From assembly GCA_902491475.1 (NCBI GenBank), contig CABUHY010000003.1, positions 62,001 to 126,000 of the forward strand: DNA of 64,000 nt. The letters are read 5' to 3'. A model generated the notes under the pieces. It searched no databases. It was not told the origin of the DNA and saw only the letters and a list, made by a program, of their open reading frames with translations. The stretch comes from an uncultured Eubacteriales bacterium (GTDB taxonomy: Bacteria > Bacillota > Clostridia > Oscillospirales > Acutalibacteraceae). Below are positions 23,882-32,182 of the stretch, piece by piece. Position 1 is the stretch's first letter; each line of letters opens with the position of its first letter. Position numbers and translations under genes: made by a program.

Positions 23882-24626
23882 TACATATAAAATTGAAAAA
23901 ATAAAATCTAAAAGGTATACGCTCATACAAGGTGATTGTATGAATTATTTAAGTCAAATACCAGACAAAAGCATAGATTTAATCCTAACCGATCCACCAT
24001 ATAATATTGCAAAATATTCCACGGGCAACATTCCTTTGCCGGGAAGGTCTGCGTTAAATAATGATTTAGGTGAATGGGACTTAGCTCCAATAGAACCTAT
24101 AAAACTAATTGATGATTTTAAGCGAATTTTAAAACCAGATGGAAATATCTTTATTTTTACGAGCTATAATTTGATTGGAAAATGGCACGAAGTATTCGAT
24201 AACGAATTTGATACTTTTCAATTTTTTATTTGGCATAAAACTAATCCAGCACCTAAAATCTATAAAAACGGATTTTTGAACAGTTGCGAAATGATTATAT
24301 GTATGTGGAACAAGGGACACAAATGGAATTTTGGAAAACAGAACGAAATGCATAATTTTTTTGAAAGTCCTATATGTATGCGTCCTGAAAGATTATCAAG
24401 CCCCAAACATCCGGCACAAAAGCCAGTAAAGTTACTGGAACACATACTTAAAATAGCCTCAAATGAAGGCGATGTAATTTTTGACCCTTTTATGGGTGTT
24501 GGTTCCACAGGAGTTGCAGCATTAAAAAACAACAGAAAGTTTATTGGTTGCGAAATAGAAAAAGAGTATTTTGATGCAGCCTTAGGAAGGATCGATAAAG
24601 AAAATGTCACGAATAACAGAAAATGA
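23871..24626 (+). CDS. Beta-class amino DNA methyltransferase, element III
   Basis: The protein has about 251 residues. Catalytic motif IV LTDPPYNI comes early (about residue 35) and the AdoMet motif FDPFMGVGSTGVAAL comes late (about 207-221), the order of the beta class (N4-cytosine or N6-adenine methylation). A target recognition region lies between. A TTG start at 23871 is preferred, with GAGG 6 bases upstream inside the end of the endonuclease gene; another TTG at 23859 is in frame. The overlap with the nuclease gene couples translation. The next gene overlaps its 3' end by 23 bases. Confidence 0.8.
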   Translation: METNTYKIEKIKSKRYTLIQGDCMNYLSQIPDKSIDLILTDPPYNIAKYSTGNIPLPGRSALNNDLGEWDLAPIEPIKLIDDFKRILKPDGNIFIFTSYNLIGKWHEVFDNEFDTFQFFIWHKTNPAPKIYKNGFLNSCEMIICMWNKGHKWNFGKQNEMHNFFESPICMRPERLSSPKHPAQKPVKLLEHILKIASNEGDVIFDPFMGVGSTGVAALKNNRKFIGCEIEKEYFDAALGRIDKENVTNNRK

Positions 24627-25353
24627 TATCCTAATACCGGCGTTATATATAGTTTATAAGAACAAGTCTGCTACTACAACTATAATAAAGGAACAACTTG
24701 TTGAAATGTTTAGACCTACAGGAGAAGATGCTGAAATTCTTCAGGGTAGAAATGACACTAAATTTACGCAAATTGTGAGAAATCTTACCGGTTCGCATTA
24801 TAATAGCAACCGTTTCGGAGAATTAACAACTAAAAATGCAAACAAGTTCTCATTAACCCCAGAAGGAAATGCATTCATTGAAGAAAACGTCAGTCAGTGT
24901 GAATATATTTCAAACAACTTCTTTACATATAATGAGAATATAGATATTGCGACAAAAATTCACAAATCATCTAAAACAAAACACAATTTAATAATTTATA
25001 AAGAAGATGATATTATTAATGAAGGAAAAGCAGGACATATAAGCACCAAAACAAAATCGCGATCAGACAAATTACGAAAAGCAGCAATACACTTTTATAA
25101 AACTTCAGCAGGACATTTAAAATGTTGTGTGTGCGGATTTGATTTTGAAGAAACATACGGTAACTTAGGAAAAGACTATATTCAAATTCACCATGAACAC
25201 CCAGTTTGTCAATATGATGACGATGGCGTTGAAGCTTTCATAAAAGATGCTATAAAAAACGTAAAACCATTATGTGCAAATTGTCATTGCATGGTTCATA
25301 GAAACAAGAAAAATGCTATTTCTGTTAATGAATTAAAAAAGCTTATAAAATAA
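24604..25353 (+). CDS. Mrr_N-like winged-helix plus HNH endonuclease
   Basis: The 249-residue protein begins with a winged-helix region like the Mrr N-terminal domain (ITENDILIPALYIVYKNKSA, residues 4-23). Residues 175-235 form an HNH nuclease module with zinc-knuckle cysteines: CCVCGFDF, then YIQIHHEHPV with the catalytic His, and PLCANCHCMVHR. Such proteins act as restriction enzymes, in some cases specific for modified DNA. Being the last gene of a controller-nuclease-methyltransferase operon, it may be a second nuclease or a modification-dependent partner. Which substrate it cuts is unknown. Confidence 0.75.
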   Translation: MSRITENDILIPALYIVYKNKSATTTIIKEQLVEMFRPTGEDAEILQGRNDTKFTQIVRNLTGSHYNSNRFGELTTKNANKFSLTPEGNAFIEENVSQCEYISNNFFTYNENIDIATKIHKSSKTKHNLIIYKEDDIINEGKAGHISTKTKSRSDKLRKAAIHFYKTSAGHLKCCVCGFDFEETYGNLGKDYIQIHHEHPVCQYDDDGVEAFIKDAIKNVKPLCANCHCMVHRNKKNAISVNELKKLIK

Positions 25354-25387
25354 ACAAATCTCCCAGTATCAAACTGGGAGATTTGTT
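25353..25387. terminator. Bidirectional terminator between HNH and Dam-type genes
   Basis: AACAAATCTCCCAGT pairs perfectly with ACTGGGAGATTTGTT around a 5-base loop. The last codons of the Dam-type gene lie within the stem. Confidence 0.85.
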
Positions 25388-26487
25388 ATTATAAGATGCT
25401 CAACATCTCTATTATTTCTACTTCTAACATTATAAGTATACTGCTTATCAAAACTCAAAATATTAAAATCCTTATCATACAGGCTACTAATAAAATCTGT
25501 ATTTTTGATAACCAAAATGAATTTTGCTAATGTCTTTTTCAAGGAATACGCTAGTCTTTCTTGATCATTTTTAGTAAAATCTTTTCCTTCGTAGTCTGAA
25601 AAATCAGTATCATAGGGTGGGTCTAAAAATATAAAATCATCTTTAGTAAGTCCAATATTATCAAAAAAGTCTTCAAAATCCGAACAATAAATATCGGTAT
25701 TAGCGAACAATGTATCAATTTCTCTATTAAACATATTATCGATTTTTGACATCATATTTTTTCTGTTATATGACATTCCGCCATATGGTATATTAAATTC
25801 GCCCTTAGCATTATATCTAAACATTGAGCCATAACAATACTCTCTAATAAAATAAAAGTTAGCAGCTTGATATTGTGCAGACTGGTCTTTTAGCCTTCCT
25901 AAATTAATATCATTGAAAATCTTACGGAAATACATATAGTAGCCACTGGTAAAACCGGTAATAAGATTTTCTTTAAGGTCCTCTTCTGAAAAAGGCTTTT
26001 TATTATAATTTGTAACTGTTCGTGTAAACTTGTCAGTTGTATTTTTTAACAAAAATTCATCAAAGTCATTTTTATCCAGTAATAGTTTTTCGCTGAATCC
26101 AGAATTTATATCATCCGATAAACTGAAAATAAATTTCTTTAACAACAAATGAAGTTCCTCAGCAGATATTACATCATTCTTGAACTTCAAAAACAAATCC
26201 ATTAAATCTCTATCTTTGTTGCTACAAACTCTTACCAAATTGTCAAAGCTATTATTATAACAAACAAGCAAATCATATAGCTGCTTATCCTGTTTCTTTA
26301 TTAATTGATAATATTGAATCAATGATTCTGATATGTCGTTAATTGCAGCATTTTGGGGAGTTAAATTGAAAAATAATGCACCACCTCCAAAAAAAGGTTC
26401 AACATATCTTTTATGTTCCGGAATCAAAGGCTTTATTTTATCGATTTCTCTAGATTTTCCGCCTGGCCACTTAATTAAAGGATTCAT
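25369..26487 (-). CDS. Dam-type (D12-class) N6-adenine methyltransferase, element III
   Basis: The 372-residue enzyme has motif X PLIKWPGGKSREI at the N-terminus (residues 3-15), motif I EPFFGGGALFF near 31, and catalytic motif IV FLDPPYDTDF near 300. It is longer than DpnM/Dam by an insert between about 85 and 180, so its target may differ from GATC. It overlaps the stop of a small XRE regulator by ATGA and forms a two-gene unit converging on the R-M operon. It may be a solitary methyltransferase or supply protection against the HNH or PD-(D/E)XK enzyme. Confidence 0.85.
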   Translation of the reverse strand: MNPLIKWPGGKSREIDKIKPLIPEHKRYVEPFFGGGALFFNLTPQNAAINDISESLIQYYQLIKKQDKQLYDLLVCYNNSFDNLVRVCSNKDRDLMDLFLKFKNDVISAEELHLLLKKFIFSLSDDINSGFSEKLLLDKNDFDEFLLKNTTDKFTRTVTNYNKKPFSEEDLKENLITGFTSGYYMYFRKIFNDINLGRLKDQSAQYQAANFYFIREYCYGSMFRYNAKGEFNIPYGGMSYNRKNMMSKIDNMFNREIDTLFANTDIYCSDFEDFFDNIGLTKDDFIFLDPPYDTDFSDYEGKDFTKNDQERLAYSLKKTLAKFILVIKNTDFISSLYDKDFNILSFDKQYTYNVRSRNNRDVEHLIITNLPV

Positions 26488-26702
26488 ATGGATACCTCAC
26501 TATTATCTTTAACTTCAACTATATCTTCAATATTGCAATTTAAGGCAATACATATTCGGTCTAACACTTCAACTGTAACATTTTCATTCTTTCCAAGTTT
26601 AGCGATAAGAGAATTGCTTATTCCAGCGGCCGCTCCTAATTCTTTCTTTTTCATATTTTTATCTATTAACAACTTCCATAGTTTGTTGTAACTAACAGCC
26701 AT
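26484..26702 (-). CDS. Small XRE-family regulator coupled to Dam-type gene
   Basis: The 72-residue protein is a compact Cro/C1-type helix-turn-helix (KLWKLLIDKNMKKKELGAAAG; LDRICIALNCNIEDIVEV) of the YozG-like group. The stop codon overlaps the methyltransferase start (ATGA). It likely regulates its own short operon. It is unrelated in detail to the 69-residue controllers. Confidence 0.8.
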   Translation of the reverse strand: MAVSYNKLWKLLIDKNMKKKELGAAAGISNSLIAKLGKNENVTVEVLDRICIALNCNIEDIVEVKDNSEVSI

Positions 26703-26827
26703 ATTTGCACCTCGATAGCATAATGATAATACAATATTATATTACCACATATAAATGAACATTACAACAATAAATTACACGATGGTGAAATTTATTTTTC
26801 TTTTTAGAATTCTACAAACAAAAAGAG

Positions 26828-26849
26828 CGGCAGGGATTTTTCCCTGCCG
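26828..26849. terminator. Hairpin after tnpV in element III
   Basis: CGGCAGGGA pairs with TCCCTGCCG around TTTT. It is homologous to 18045-18066. Confidence 0.5.
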
Positions 26850-26858
26850 TCGTTGTGT

Positions 26859-27239
26859 TTATACATTGTAAATTATATCTGCATTTACTTTTTCCGTTGA
26901 TCTATTACGAATGTTGTTCATTTTTTGCACCCATAACATCATATCGCTTGCCTTGAGTTCTTCGGTTACATTTTCTTTTTCGGCTAAGTCTTTTACCAGC
27001 CGGAGAAAAAGTTGTTGCGCCTGCTGTTCAATATCTGCAAGATATAAATTGAGCTTACCGCTTGTCAGCAAATTGTGGTAACGCACCTTATGATTTTCTT
27101 TCAAATATCGTTTATGCCTCATTGCCCAAACGCCGATATTCACTTCCTTTTCTTCTTCCGCCGGTAATAAATCGGGTAATATATAGTCGCCCGCCTGCGT
27201 ATAAGTACCGCCCATTTGTTCAAAAATTGTGTTTGCCAT
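26859..27239 (-). CDS. tnpV: TnpV-family transposon protein, element III copy
   Basis: The 126-residue protein is the counterpart of the element II copy at 18076, with the same N-terminal FEQMGGTYTQAGDYILPDLL and C-terminal WVQKMNNIRNRSTEKVNADI. TnpV proteins accompany clostridial mobilizable elements; function unknown. It lies 24 nt downstream of the relaxase gene with GGAGGTAAAAC as ribosome site and ends the mobilization operon. Confidence 0.8.
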   Translation of the reverse strand: MANTIFEQMGGTYTQAGDYILPDLLPAEEEKEVNIGVWAMRHKRYLKENHKVRYHNLLTSGKLNLYLADIEQQAQQLFLRLVKDLAEKENVTEELKASDMMLWVQKMNNIRNRSTEKVNADIIYNV

Positions 27240-27263
27240 TTTGTTTTACCTCCAAAAATTTAT

Positions 27264-28424
27264 TTATCTTGAGCGTGGATTTTCACGCTTGCGACCTTTG
27301 ATATTTCTTGCCTGTTCAAGCAACTCGTCAATTTGTTTATGCCCGAAAACCTTGCGCAAAAGCTTGTAATCCTTGACCTCTGAACGCAAATTTTCGTTTT
27401 CGCTTTTCAGCTTGCTGTTTATTTTCGATAACATTTCGTTCTCACGATAGAGATTGCCGTTTGTGATATTTAGCCTATGGTAATTGTCCCAACCTTCAAA
27501 ACAACGAGCCAATGCAGTCTTGACTAACGCTTTTAATTTTTGAATAAGCGGCTCTGCAATTTTGGTTTTATATGCTTTTGCAGACATAAAACCTTGCGGC
27601 TCGGAGAGCTGATATTCGGGTGCGTTATCGAGCATTTCATCAACATTTTTTAAGTTTTCCAAACCATCATCATAGTTTAACACTCGCTCGGATAACACGT
27701 TGAATTCAGTCTGTTTTTCTTCGATTTTAGCACCTAATTGTTCAAGCTCTGCCGCTCTCTCTTGCTTTTTGTAATCAAGAACAGATAGGTGTTTTTCGTG
27801 CGTTCCTTTATGTTCCCACTCGATTCCGTACCGTTCCATAACGAACGCAAGTGCGGATTTTTCTGCACTCACCCATTGGTTCCACTCGGTATCGCCACGA
27901 GTTCCGCCTTTGAAACCTTGTGCGGCTAACGCTTGTTTGAGTGATACTCTTGTATCAAGTCCTCGCTTGCTGCCGGTTGTGAACGGAACAAAATCAATGT
28001 GCAAATGGGGCGTTGCCTCGTCCATATGCAGATGAGCAGAGAACACCTTTAGGTTGGGATTTCTCTCTTGAAACCCACGATAATACTCATCTAAAATTTG
28101 CCTTGCAAGCTGCCCGTTTTCGCTTTCGGCACTCATATTTTCTTTATCGCCAATCTGCAAAATCAGTTCGTGAAACGGTTTTTCTTGCTTGGAATTTCTG
28201 ATTTTTTCATAATAGTTTTCTATCTTGCGGTCGGCTCTTATCTGCTTTTCATTGTATCTTTTTAGCGCTTCATCAAACAATTCGTGGTAGATTTTCTTTA
28301 TCGGCTCGTTACAGTAATCAATGTTCAAATGCGTTCTGATCCCGTCAACATTTTCCGCCTTGAACTTGCGGCTGTTGTGATTGACCGAGCCTTTACCCAC
28401 CATTGCGCTTATCGTTCTTTGCAT
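27264..28424 (-). CDS. mobV: MobV-family relaxase (Mob/Pre)
   Basis: The 386-residue protein is a MobV relaxase. The N-terminal part (MVGKGSVNHNSRKF) and the metal-binding motif HLHMDEATPHLHIDFVP near residues 132-148 are diagnostic. A coiled-coil C-terminal half follows (KQERAAELEQLGAKIEEKQ and later KINSKLKSENENLRSEV). Relaxases nick at oriT and lead the strand into a recipient using the transfer apparatus of a helper. GGAGGTATAACTT precedes the ATG. The C-terminal 130 residues are the part retained in the element II chimera. Confidence 0.9.
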   Translation of the reverse strand: MQRTISAMVGKGSVNHNSRKFKAENVDGIRTHLNIDYCNEPIKKIYHELFDEALKRYNEKQIRADRKIENYYEKIRNSKQEKPFHELILQIGDKENMSAESENGQLARQILDEYYRGFQERNPNLKVFSAHLHMDEATPHLHIDFVPFTTGSKRGLDTRVSLKQALAAQGFKGGTRGDTEWNQWVSAEKSALAFVMERYGIEWEHKGTHEKHLSVLDYKKQERAAELEQLGAKIEEKQTEFNVLSERVLNYDDGLENLKNVDEMLDNAPEYQLSEPQGFMSAKAYKTKIAEPLIQKLKALVKTALARCFEGWDNYHRLNITNGNLYRENEMLSKINSKLKSENENLRSEVKDYKLLRKVFGHKQIDELLEQARNIKGRKRENPRSR

Positions 28425-28429
28425 AAGTT

Positions 28430-28671
28430 ATACCTCCAATCTCATAAACTTGCTCGTCCTCGGTTCTGTTACTCTTGTCAAGAGTAACGCAAAAGCACTT
28501 TTGACAGGCAAGCCCATCAAAAATGCAACCTGCAAGCAGGTTTTGCGCTCTCCGAGAGGCAGGAGTAGCTTTTTGAAAAAAGCCACCTGCACCCTGCAAA
28601 AACTTTCGCTGTGTCGGTCTGCGTCGATAGTGACGGTAATTTTGCTACCGCCTAAAACAGCGACACAACCG
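28430..28671. other. Candidate oriT region upstream of the relaxase gene
   Basis: The 247-base interval between the relaxase and ATPase genes holds inverted repeats, including GTTACTCTT-GTC-AAGAGTAAC (28469-28489) and AACCTGC-AA-GCAGGTT (about 28528-28543). MobV elements usually have oriT just upstream of mob. Two short overlapping open frames on the minus strand run through it, but neither has a recognisable product. Confidence 0.4.
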
Positions 28672-29823
28672 TCACACATCGTCACGCTGTTCATAAGTCA
28701 AACTGACTTTACGCCCATCGTGACAGCGTTTGTTTTGATAACTTATTCCATACTCGTTAAACAAACGCCCGGCATTGATATTCAACTTCATAGTTAGTGC
28801 ATTTGCCTTCATATCAGCACCGAGAAATTCAACAAGTTCTGTCGGACTACCATACCATTCGGGGTTTTCATTTGTAATTTTGCCTGCTATATTTTCAAGC
28901 AATGGTTCGGGCGGCAACTTCCAAAGTTCTGTTTCAGTTCTCTCAAGTTCCCACACAAGAGTTTTGGGATTGCGATTAAGATAAATCTTTTGGTCCGGTT
29001 GGTCTCTGCCTGAAACTTCAAGCGTTGCTGAATTGCTTGTACGCTTTTCTTTCCGTAAAATAAAGCCACCGTCAGCGGCACCAAGCAATCCGTTAGTTCC
29101 TGAAATCATATCAAACTTGTCATCGGAGTTTTGCTTTCTTGTATGGTGAACAAGCAGCAAGCATATTCCATAACTATCCGCAAACTTTTTAAGCCTTGTG
29201 ATAATCTCATAATCGTTTGCGTAGCTGTAATTGTCCCCGCCCATTTCACGCACCTTTTGAAGTGTGTCTACGATAATCAATCTTGTATCGGAGTGTTCCG
29301 CCATAAATTTTGAGAGCTGTTCATCAAGTCCATTTCCAAGTTGACCTGCCGAAACAGAAAAGTACAAATTGTCCGTACTCTCCGTTCCAAACATTCTGTA
29401 TAATCTTTCCTGCAATCTGTGGTAGTCGTCTTCGAGAGCAAGGTATAGGACAGTTCCTTTTTTTACATCAAAATTCCAAAGCGGTGTGCCTGTGCTGATA
29501 TGGTAAGCAAGCTGTGCCATAAGAAAACTTTTGCCGAGCTTCGGAGCTCCTGCAAAAATATATGTTCCGGGGTAAAGCAAGCCGTCAATCAATGGCGGTT
29601 TGCTTTGATACACCGTGTTATACAACTCACGCATAGAAATTGTTTTCAAATGTGATGGATCGAGCTGTTGTAAAAATTCTTTTTGCATTTTCTCAAAATA
29701 ATCATCTAAGCTCTTGCCATTCTCATTAAAATCGGTTATACTGTTGTTAATTTGTTTTATGATTGACTGCTCCGTATCTGCGCCAACAGATACAACCGGA
29801 GCGGTCTTTTCTTTTTCTGTCAT
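28672..29823 (-). CDS. RepA-like AAA/RecA-fold ATPase of the mobilization module
   Basis: The 383-residue protein has a RecA-type core with Walker A FAGAPKLGKSF near residues 90-100, Walker B RLIIVDTLQKV near 180 and VHHTRK near 222, as in hexameric RepA-like helicases (AAA_25) of plasmids and integrative elements. A C-terminal winged-helix-like domain (YGSPTELVEFLG... NAGRLFNEYGI) follows. It probably unwinds the circular intermediate or supports its replication. The start overlaps the end of the MobC-like gene (ATGA). Confidence 0.75.
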   Translation of the reverse strand: MTEKEKTAPVVSVGADTEQSIIKQINNSITDFNENGKSLDDYFEKMQKEFLQQLDPSHLKTISMRELYNTVYQSKPPLIDGLLYPGTYIFAGAPKLGKSFLMAQLAYHISTGTPLWNFDVKKGTVLYLALEDDYHRLQERLYRMFGTESTDNLYFSVSAGQLGNGLDEQLSKFMAEHSDTRLIIVDTLQKVREMGGDNYSYANDYEIITRLKKFADSYGICLLLVHHTRKQNSDDKFDMISGTNGLLGAADGGFILRKEKRTSNSATLEVSGRDQPDQKIYLNRNPKTLVWELERTETELWKLPPEPLLENIAGKITNENPEWYGSPTELVEFLGADMKANALTMKLNINAGRLFNEYGISYQNKRCHDGRKVSLTYEQRDDV

Positions 29824-30146
29824 TCTAATTCCTCCTTTAATCCACCGAGAATATCGGCAATCATTTTGATTAAGTCAAGCAATTCGTCATTGACTTCGCC
29901 GCCGACTTCAATTCTGCGCAATTCATTAAGTACATCTGCAAGATTATTACGCGAAGCCTTGTATACTCTCGGATTACCTTGAACGACAACTTCTTTGTTA
30001 GTAAGTCGTCTTGTGATATAATCTTGTTTGGTTAAACCCGATAACTGAACATAACGTTCAATCTGTTCCCATTCCTCCGGCGAAACCCTGAACGCTACGG
30101 TTTTATTTCTCCAGCGGTTGTGTTCATCTCTGTTTTTCAATGACAT
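29820..30146 (-). CDS. MobC-like mobilization accessory protein
   Basis: From the ATG at 30146 (GGAG upstream) the protein has 108 residues; a longer frame from 30266 would overlap the integrase by 120 bases and is not needed. It has a ribbon-helix-helix-like start (RNKTVAFRVSPEEWEQIERYVQLSGLTKQDYI) and the C-terminal pattern NLADVLNELRRIEVG of plasmid MobC proteins, which help the relaxase open oriT. It follows the integrase stop directly and overlaps the ATPase gene. Confidence 0.7.
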   Translation of the reverse strand: MSLKNRDEHNRWRNKTVAFRVSPEEWEQIERYVQLSGLTKQDYITRRLTNKEVVVQGNPRVYKASRNNLADVLNELRRIEVGGEVNDELLDLIKMIADILGGLKEELE

Positions 30147-30147
30147 A

Positions 30148-31227
30148 TTATTTTTTCTCCTTCCATAATTCATCAAGGGTGTTTGCCATTTCGTTTTGTT
30201 TTGACGGATATATATGTGTATATCTGTCGGTAATTTCCACGGTTTCGTGACCGACTCTATCCGCAATAGCAGCGGCTTGGTAGCCTTGATTTATTAAAAG
30301 TGAAACATGCGAATGTCTCAAATCGTGAATACGAATACGCTTTACACTTGCGGCTTTTGAGCCCCTGTCCATTTCGTGATGAAGATAGCTTTTTGAAATA
30401 GGGAATATTCTGTCGCTGTCATTCGGCGAATAAAACATTTTCAAGTATTCTTGCATTTCATCACACAAAAACTGTGGCATTTTTATTGTTCGATTGCTCT
30501 TCTCTGTTTTCGGGGTAGTGACAACATCTTCTCCGTGCAATCTTTGATAAGATTTATTGATTGTAAGCATATTGTTTTTAAAGTCAAAATCACCGGCAGT
30601 TAATGCAAGCAATTCACCTACACGGATACCGGTCCAATAAAGCATTTGAAAAGCATAGTAAGAAAGAGGCTTGTCCATCATTTCATCAGAAAACTTACCG
30701 TATTCCTCCACAGTCCAGTAATTCATTTCTTTGCGTTCTTCCTTACCCATATTACCGACCGTAGAGGCAGGGTTTAGCCTTAGACCATAAATTTTAATTG
30801 CGTGATTAAACAATGCACTTAACTGGTTATGAATCGTCTTTAAATATCCCTGAGAAAGCGGCTCTCCACTTGAATTTGTTTGCTTTCTAATCTCATTTTG
30901 CCAAGCGATAACATCTTTTGCCGATATATCACACAATCGCTTATGCTCAAAATACGGCAATATTTTAGTTTTAATAATATGCTCTTTGGTAAGCCAAGTG
31001 TTTTCCTTTAACTTTGGTCTAACATCTTTTTCGTACAATTCCGTAAAAGTCTTAAATGGCATTGTGACATCGGCTTTCTTTTCGGTCAGGAATGCTCGTT
31101 CCCACTCCTGTGCCTCTCGTTTGGTGGCAAAGCCACGCTTTAATTTTTGCTGTCGCAAGCCTTGCCAGTCTGTGTAACGGAACTGCACATACCAAGTTCC
31201 GTTTTTTTCATTTTTAAATGCTCCCAT
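30148..31227 (-). CDS. int: Tyrosine site-specific integrase, intact (element III)
   Basis: The 359-residue protein (start 31227, AGGAGCG upstream, one base after the xis stop) has an N-terminal arm-binding domain (GTWYVQFRYTDWQGLRQQKL), a core-binding domain (about 70-160) and the catalytic domain with Arg in TGIRVGELLAL, HDLRHSHVSLL, GHETVEITDRYTHIY. All of Arg, His-x-x-Arg, His and Tyr are present. It is the only complete recombinase in the array and should act on the ATTATTCCCACTC cores, making it the candidate for moving all three elements. Confidence 0.93.
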   Translation of the reverse strand: MGAFKNEKNGTWYVQFRYTDWQGLRQQKLKRGFATKREAQEWERAFLTEKKADVTMPFKTFTELYEKDVRPKLKENTWLTKEHIIKTKILPYFEHKRLCDISAKDVIAWQNEIRKQTNSSGEPLSQGYLKTIHNQLSALFNHAIKIYGLRLNPASTVGNMGKEERKEMNYWTVEEYGKFSDEMMDKPLSYYAFQMLYWTGIRVGELLALTAGDFDFKNNMLTINKSYQRLHGEDVVTTPKTEKSNRTIKMPQFLCDEMQEYLKMFYSPNDSDRIFPISKSYLHHEMDRGSKAASVKRIRIHDLRHSHVSLLINQGYQAAAIADRVGHETVEITDRYTHIYPSKQNEMANTLDELWKEKK

Positions 31228-31228
31228 T

Positions 31229-31426
31229 TTAATCGCTCCTTTCAATTGTTTTGGTTGAGTAAAATTTTTCGTGAAAGAATTTACGGTCAATTCTGCCGGG
31301 AATTGTAATACACCCAGTTGACTGCAATTCTTTATTTAATTTGCGTATAAGTTTATAAGCGTAAGAAACGGAAACGCCCATTTCTTCTGCCACATCTTCA
31401 ACCCGCATAAACATTTTGTTAGACAT
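31229..31426 (-). CDS. xis: Excisionase-like protein, element III
   Basis: The 65-residue basic winged-helix protein (MRVEDVAEEMGVSVSYAYKL; GRIDRKFFHEKF) is of the excisionase type seen in Tn916-like elements. The start at 31426 has AAGGATG upstream. Its stop codon overlaps the ribosome site of int, so the two are cotranslated. Confidence 0.78.
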   Translation of the reverse strand: MSNKMFMRVEDVAEEMGVSVSYAYKLIRKLNKELQSTGCITIPGRIDRKFFHEKFYSTKTIERSD

Positions 31427-31445
31427 TAACATCATCCTTTCATTT

Positions 31446-31517
31446 TTAATTTTCATAATTATTTAGTGTCGGAGAACTTTCTGACCGCATTCCGATTTGC
31501 CCGAGCGGATACACCAT
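31446..31517 (-). promoter_or_regulatory. Conserved leader with possible leader peptide before xis, element III
   Basis: The segment is nearly identical to 19509-19562 and can be read as a 23-codon peptide beginning MVYPLGQIGM. Its ribosome site is weak. It may be a regulatory leader that controls xis-int expression. Confidence 0.35.
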
Positions 31518-31579
31518 TACCGTGATGTATGACGGATATTCAGTTGTTTGCAAATAAACTTAACGCTATTTGCTTAATG

Positions 31580-31608
31580 ATTATACTAAACATATTCCGT
31601 TATGTCAA
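31580..31608 (-). promoter_or_regulatory. xis-int promoter, element III
   Basis: On the minus strand TTGACA (31608-31603) and TATAAT (31585-31580), 17 bases apart: full consensus. Confidence 0.75.
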
Positions 31609-31650
31609 GTGGCTTTCGCAAGAATATTAATCTTTTTTGTTTTATGTTAC

Positions 31651-31680
31651 TTGACATTGCTTAACTTGTTATGCTATGAT
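31651..31680 (+). promoter_or_regulatory. Promoter of the XRE regulator, element III
   Basis: TTGACA (31651-31656) and TATGAT (31675-31680) with an 18-base spacer, divergent to the xis-int promoter. Confidence 0.7.
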
Positions 31681-31710
31681 ATTTAACAGTAAAGTGAGAG
31701 GAGCTATAGT

Positions 31711-32181
31711 ATGGCTATCGGCGAAAGAATAAGATTTTTCAGAAATTTAAAAGGTATGACGCAGAAGTACCTTGGTATGCAGGTGGGCTTTCCGGAAAAA
31801 ACCGCTGACATCCGTATGGCACAGTATGAATCCGGCAGCAGAACGCCTAAGGCTGATTTAACAAACAATCTTGCAAATGTGTTTGGCATATCAACAAGTG
31901 CTTTAACTGTGCCGGATATTGACAGTTACAACGGCTTAATGCACACTCTGTTTACTCTTGAAGATTTATATGGTTTCCGTATTGATAAACTTGATGACGA
32001 GCTTTGCATACGCCTTGATAAAGGTATGGGCATAAACTATCTTACAATGTTTGATATGTTTTCCGCTTGGCAGGAACAAGCGGAAAAGTTCAAAAACGGA
32101 GAAATCACGAAAGAGGAATATGACCGTTGGCGTTACAACTATCCTGCAAGTAATGCGCTAAACGCTAAAGAGAATAAATAA
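31711..32181 (+). CDS. XRE-family regulator of the integration module, element III
   Basis: The 156-residue protein is the counterpart of 19754: Cro/C1 helix-turn-helix at residues 5-65 and a conserved C-terminal region (LEDLYGFRIDKLDDELCIRL). It is divergent from xis-int. GAGAGGAGC precedes the ATG. Repression of excision and mobilization is the likely role, by analogy with other elements. A membrane protein gene follows after one base (TAATATG), which the element II copy lacks. Confidence 0.8.
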   Translation: MAIGERIRFFRNLKGMTQKYLGMQVGFPEKTADIRMAQYESGSRTPKADLTNNLANVFGISTSALTVPDIDSYNGLMHTLFTLEDLYGFRIDKLDDELCIRLDKGMGINYLTMFDMFSAWQEQAEKFKNGEITKEEYDRWRYNYPASNALNAKENK

Positions 32182-32182
32182 T

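Noticed and set aside
28393..28694. Two overlapping minus-strand frames (68 and 88 codons) between the ATPase and relaxase genes
   Set aside because: They share the same DNA in different frames, have no clear start signals and no recognisable product. The interval is better explained as oriT, although a frameshifted small gene cannot be fully excluded.
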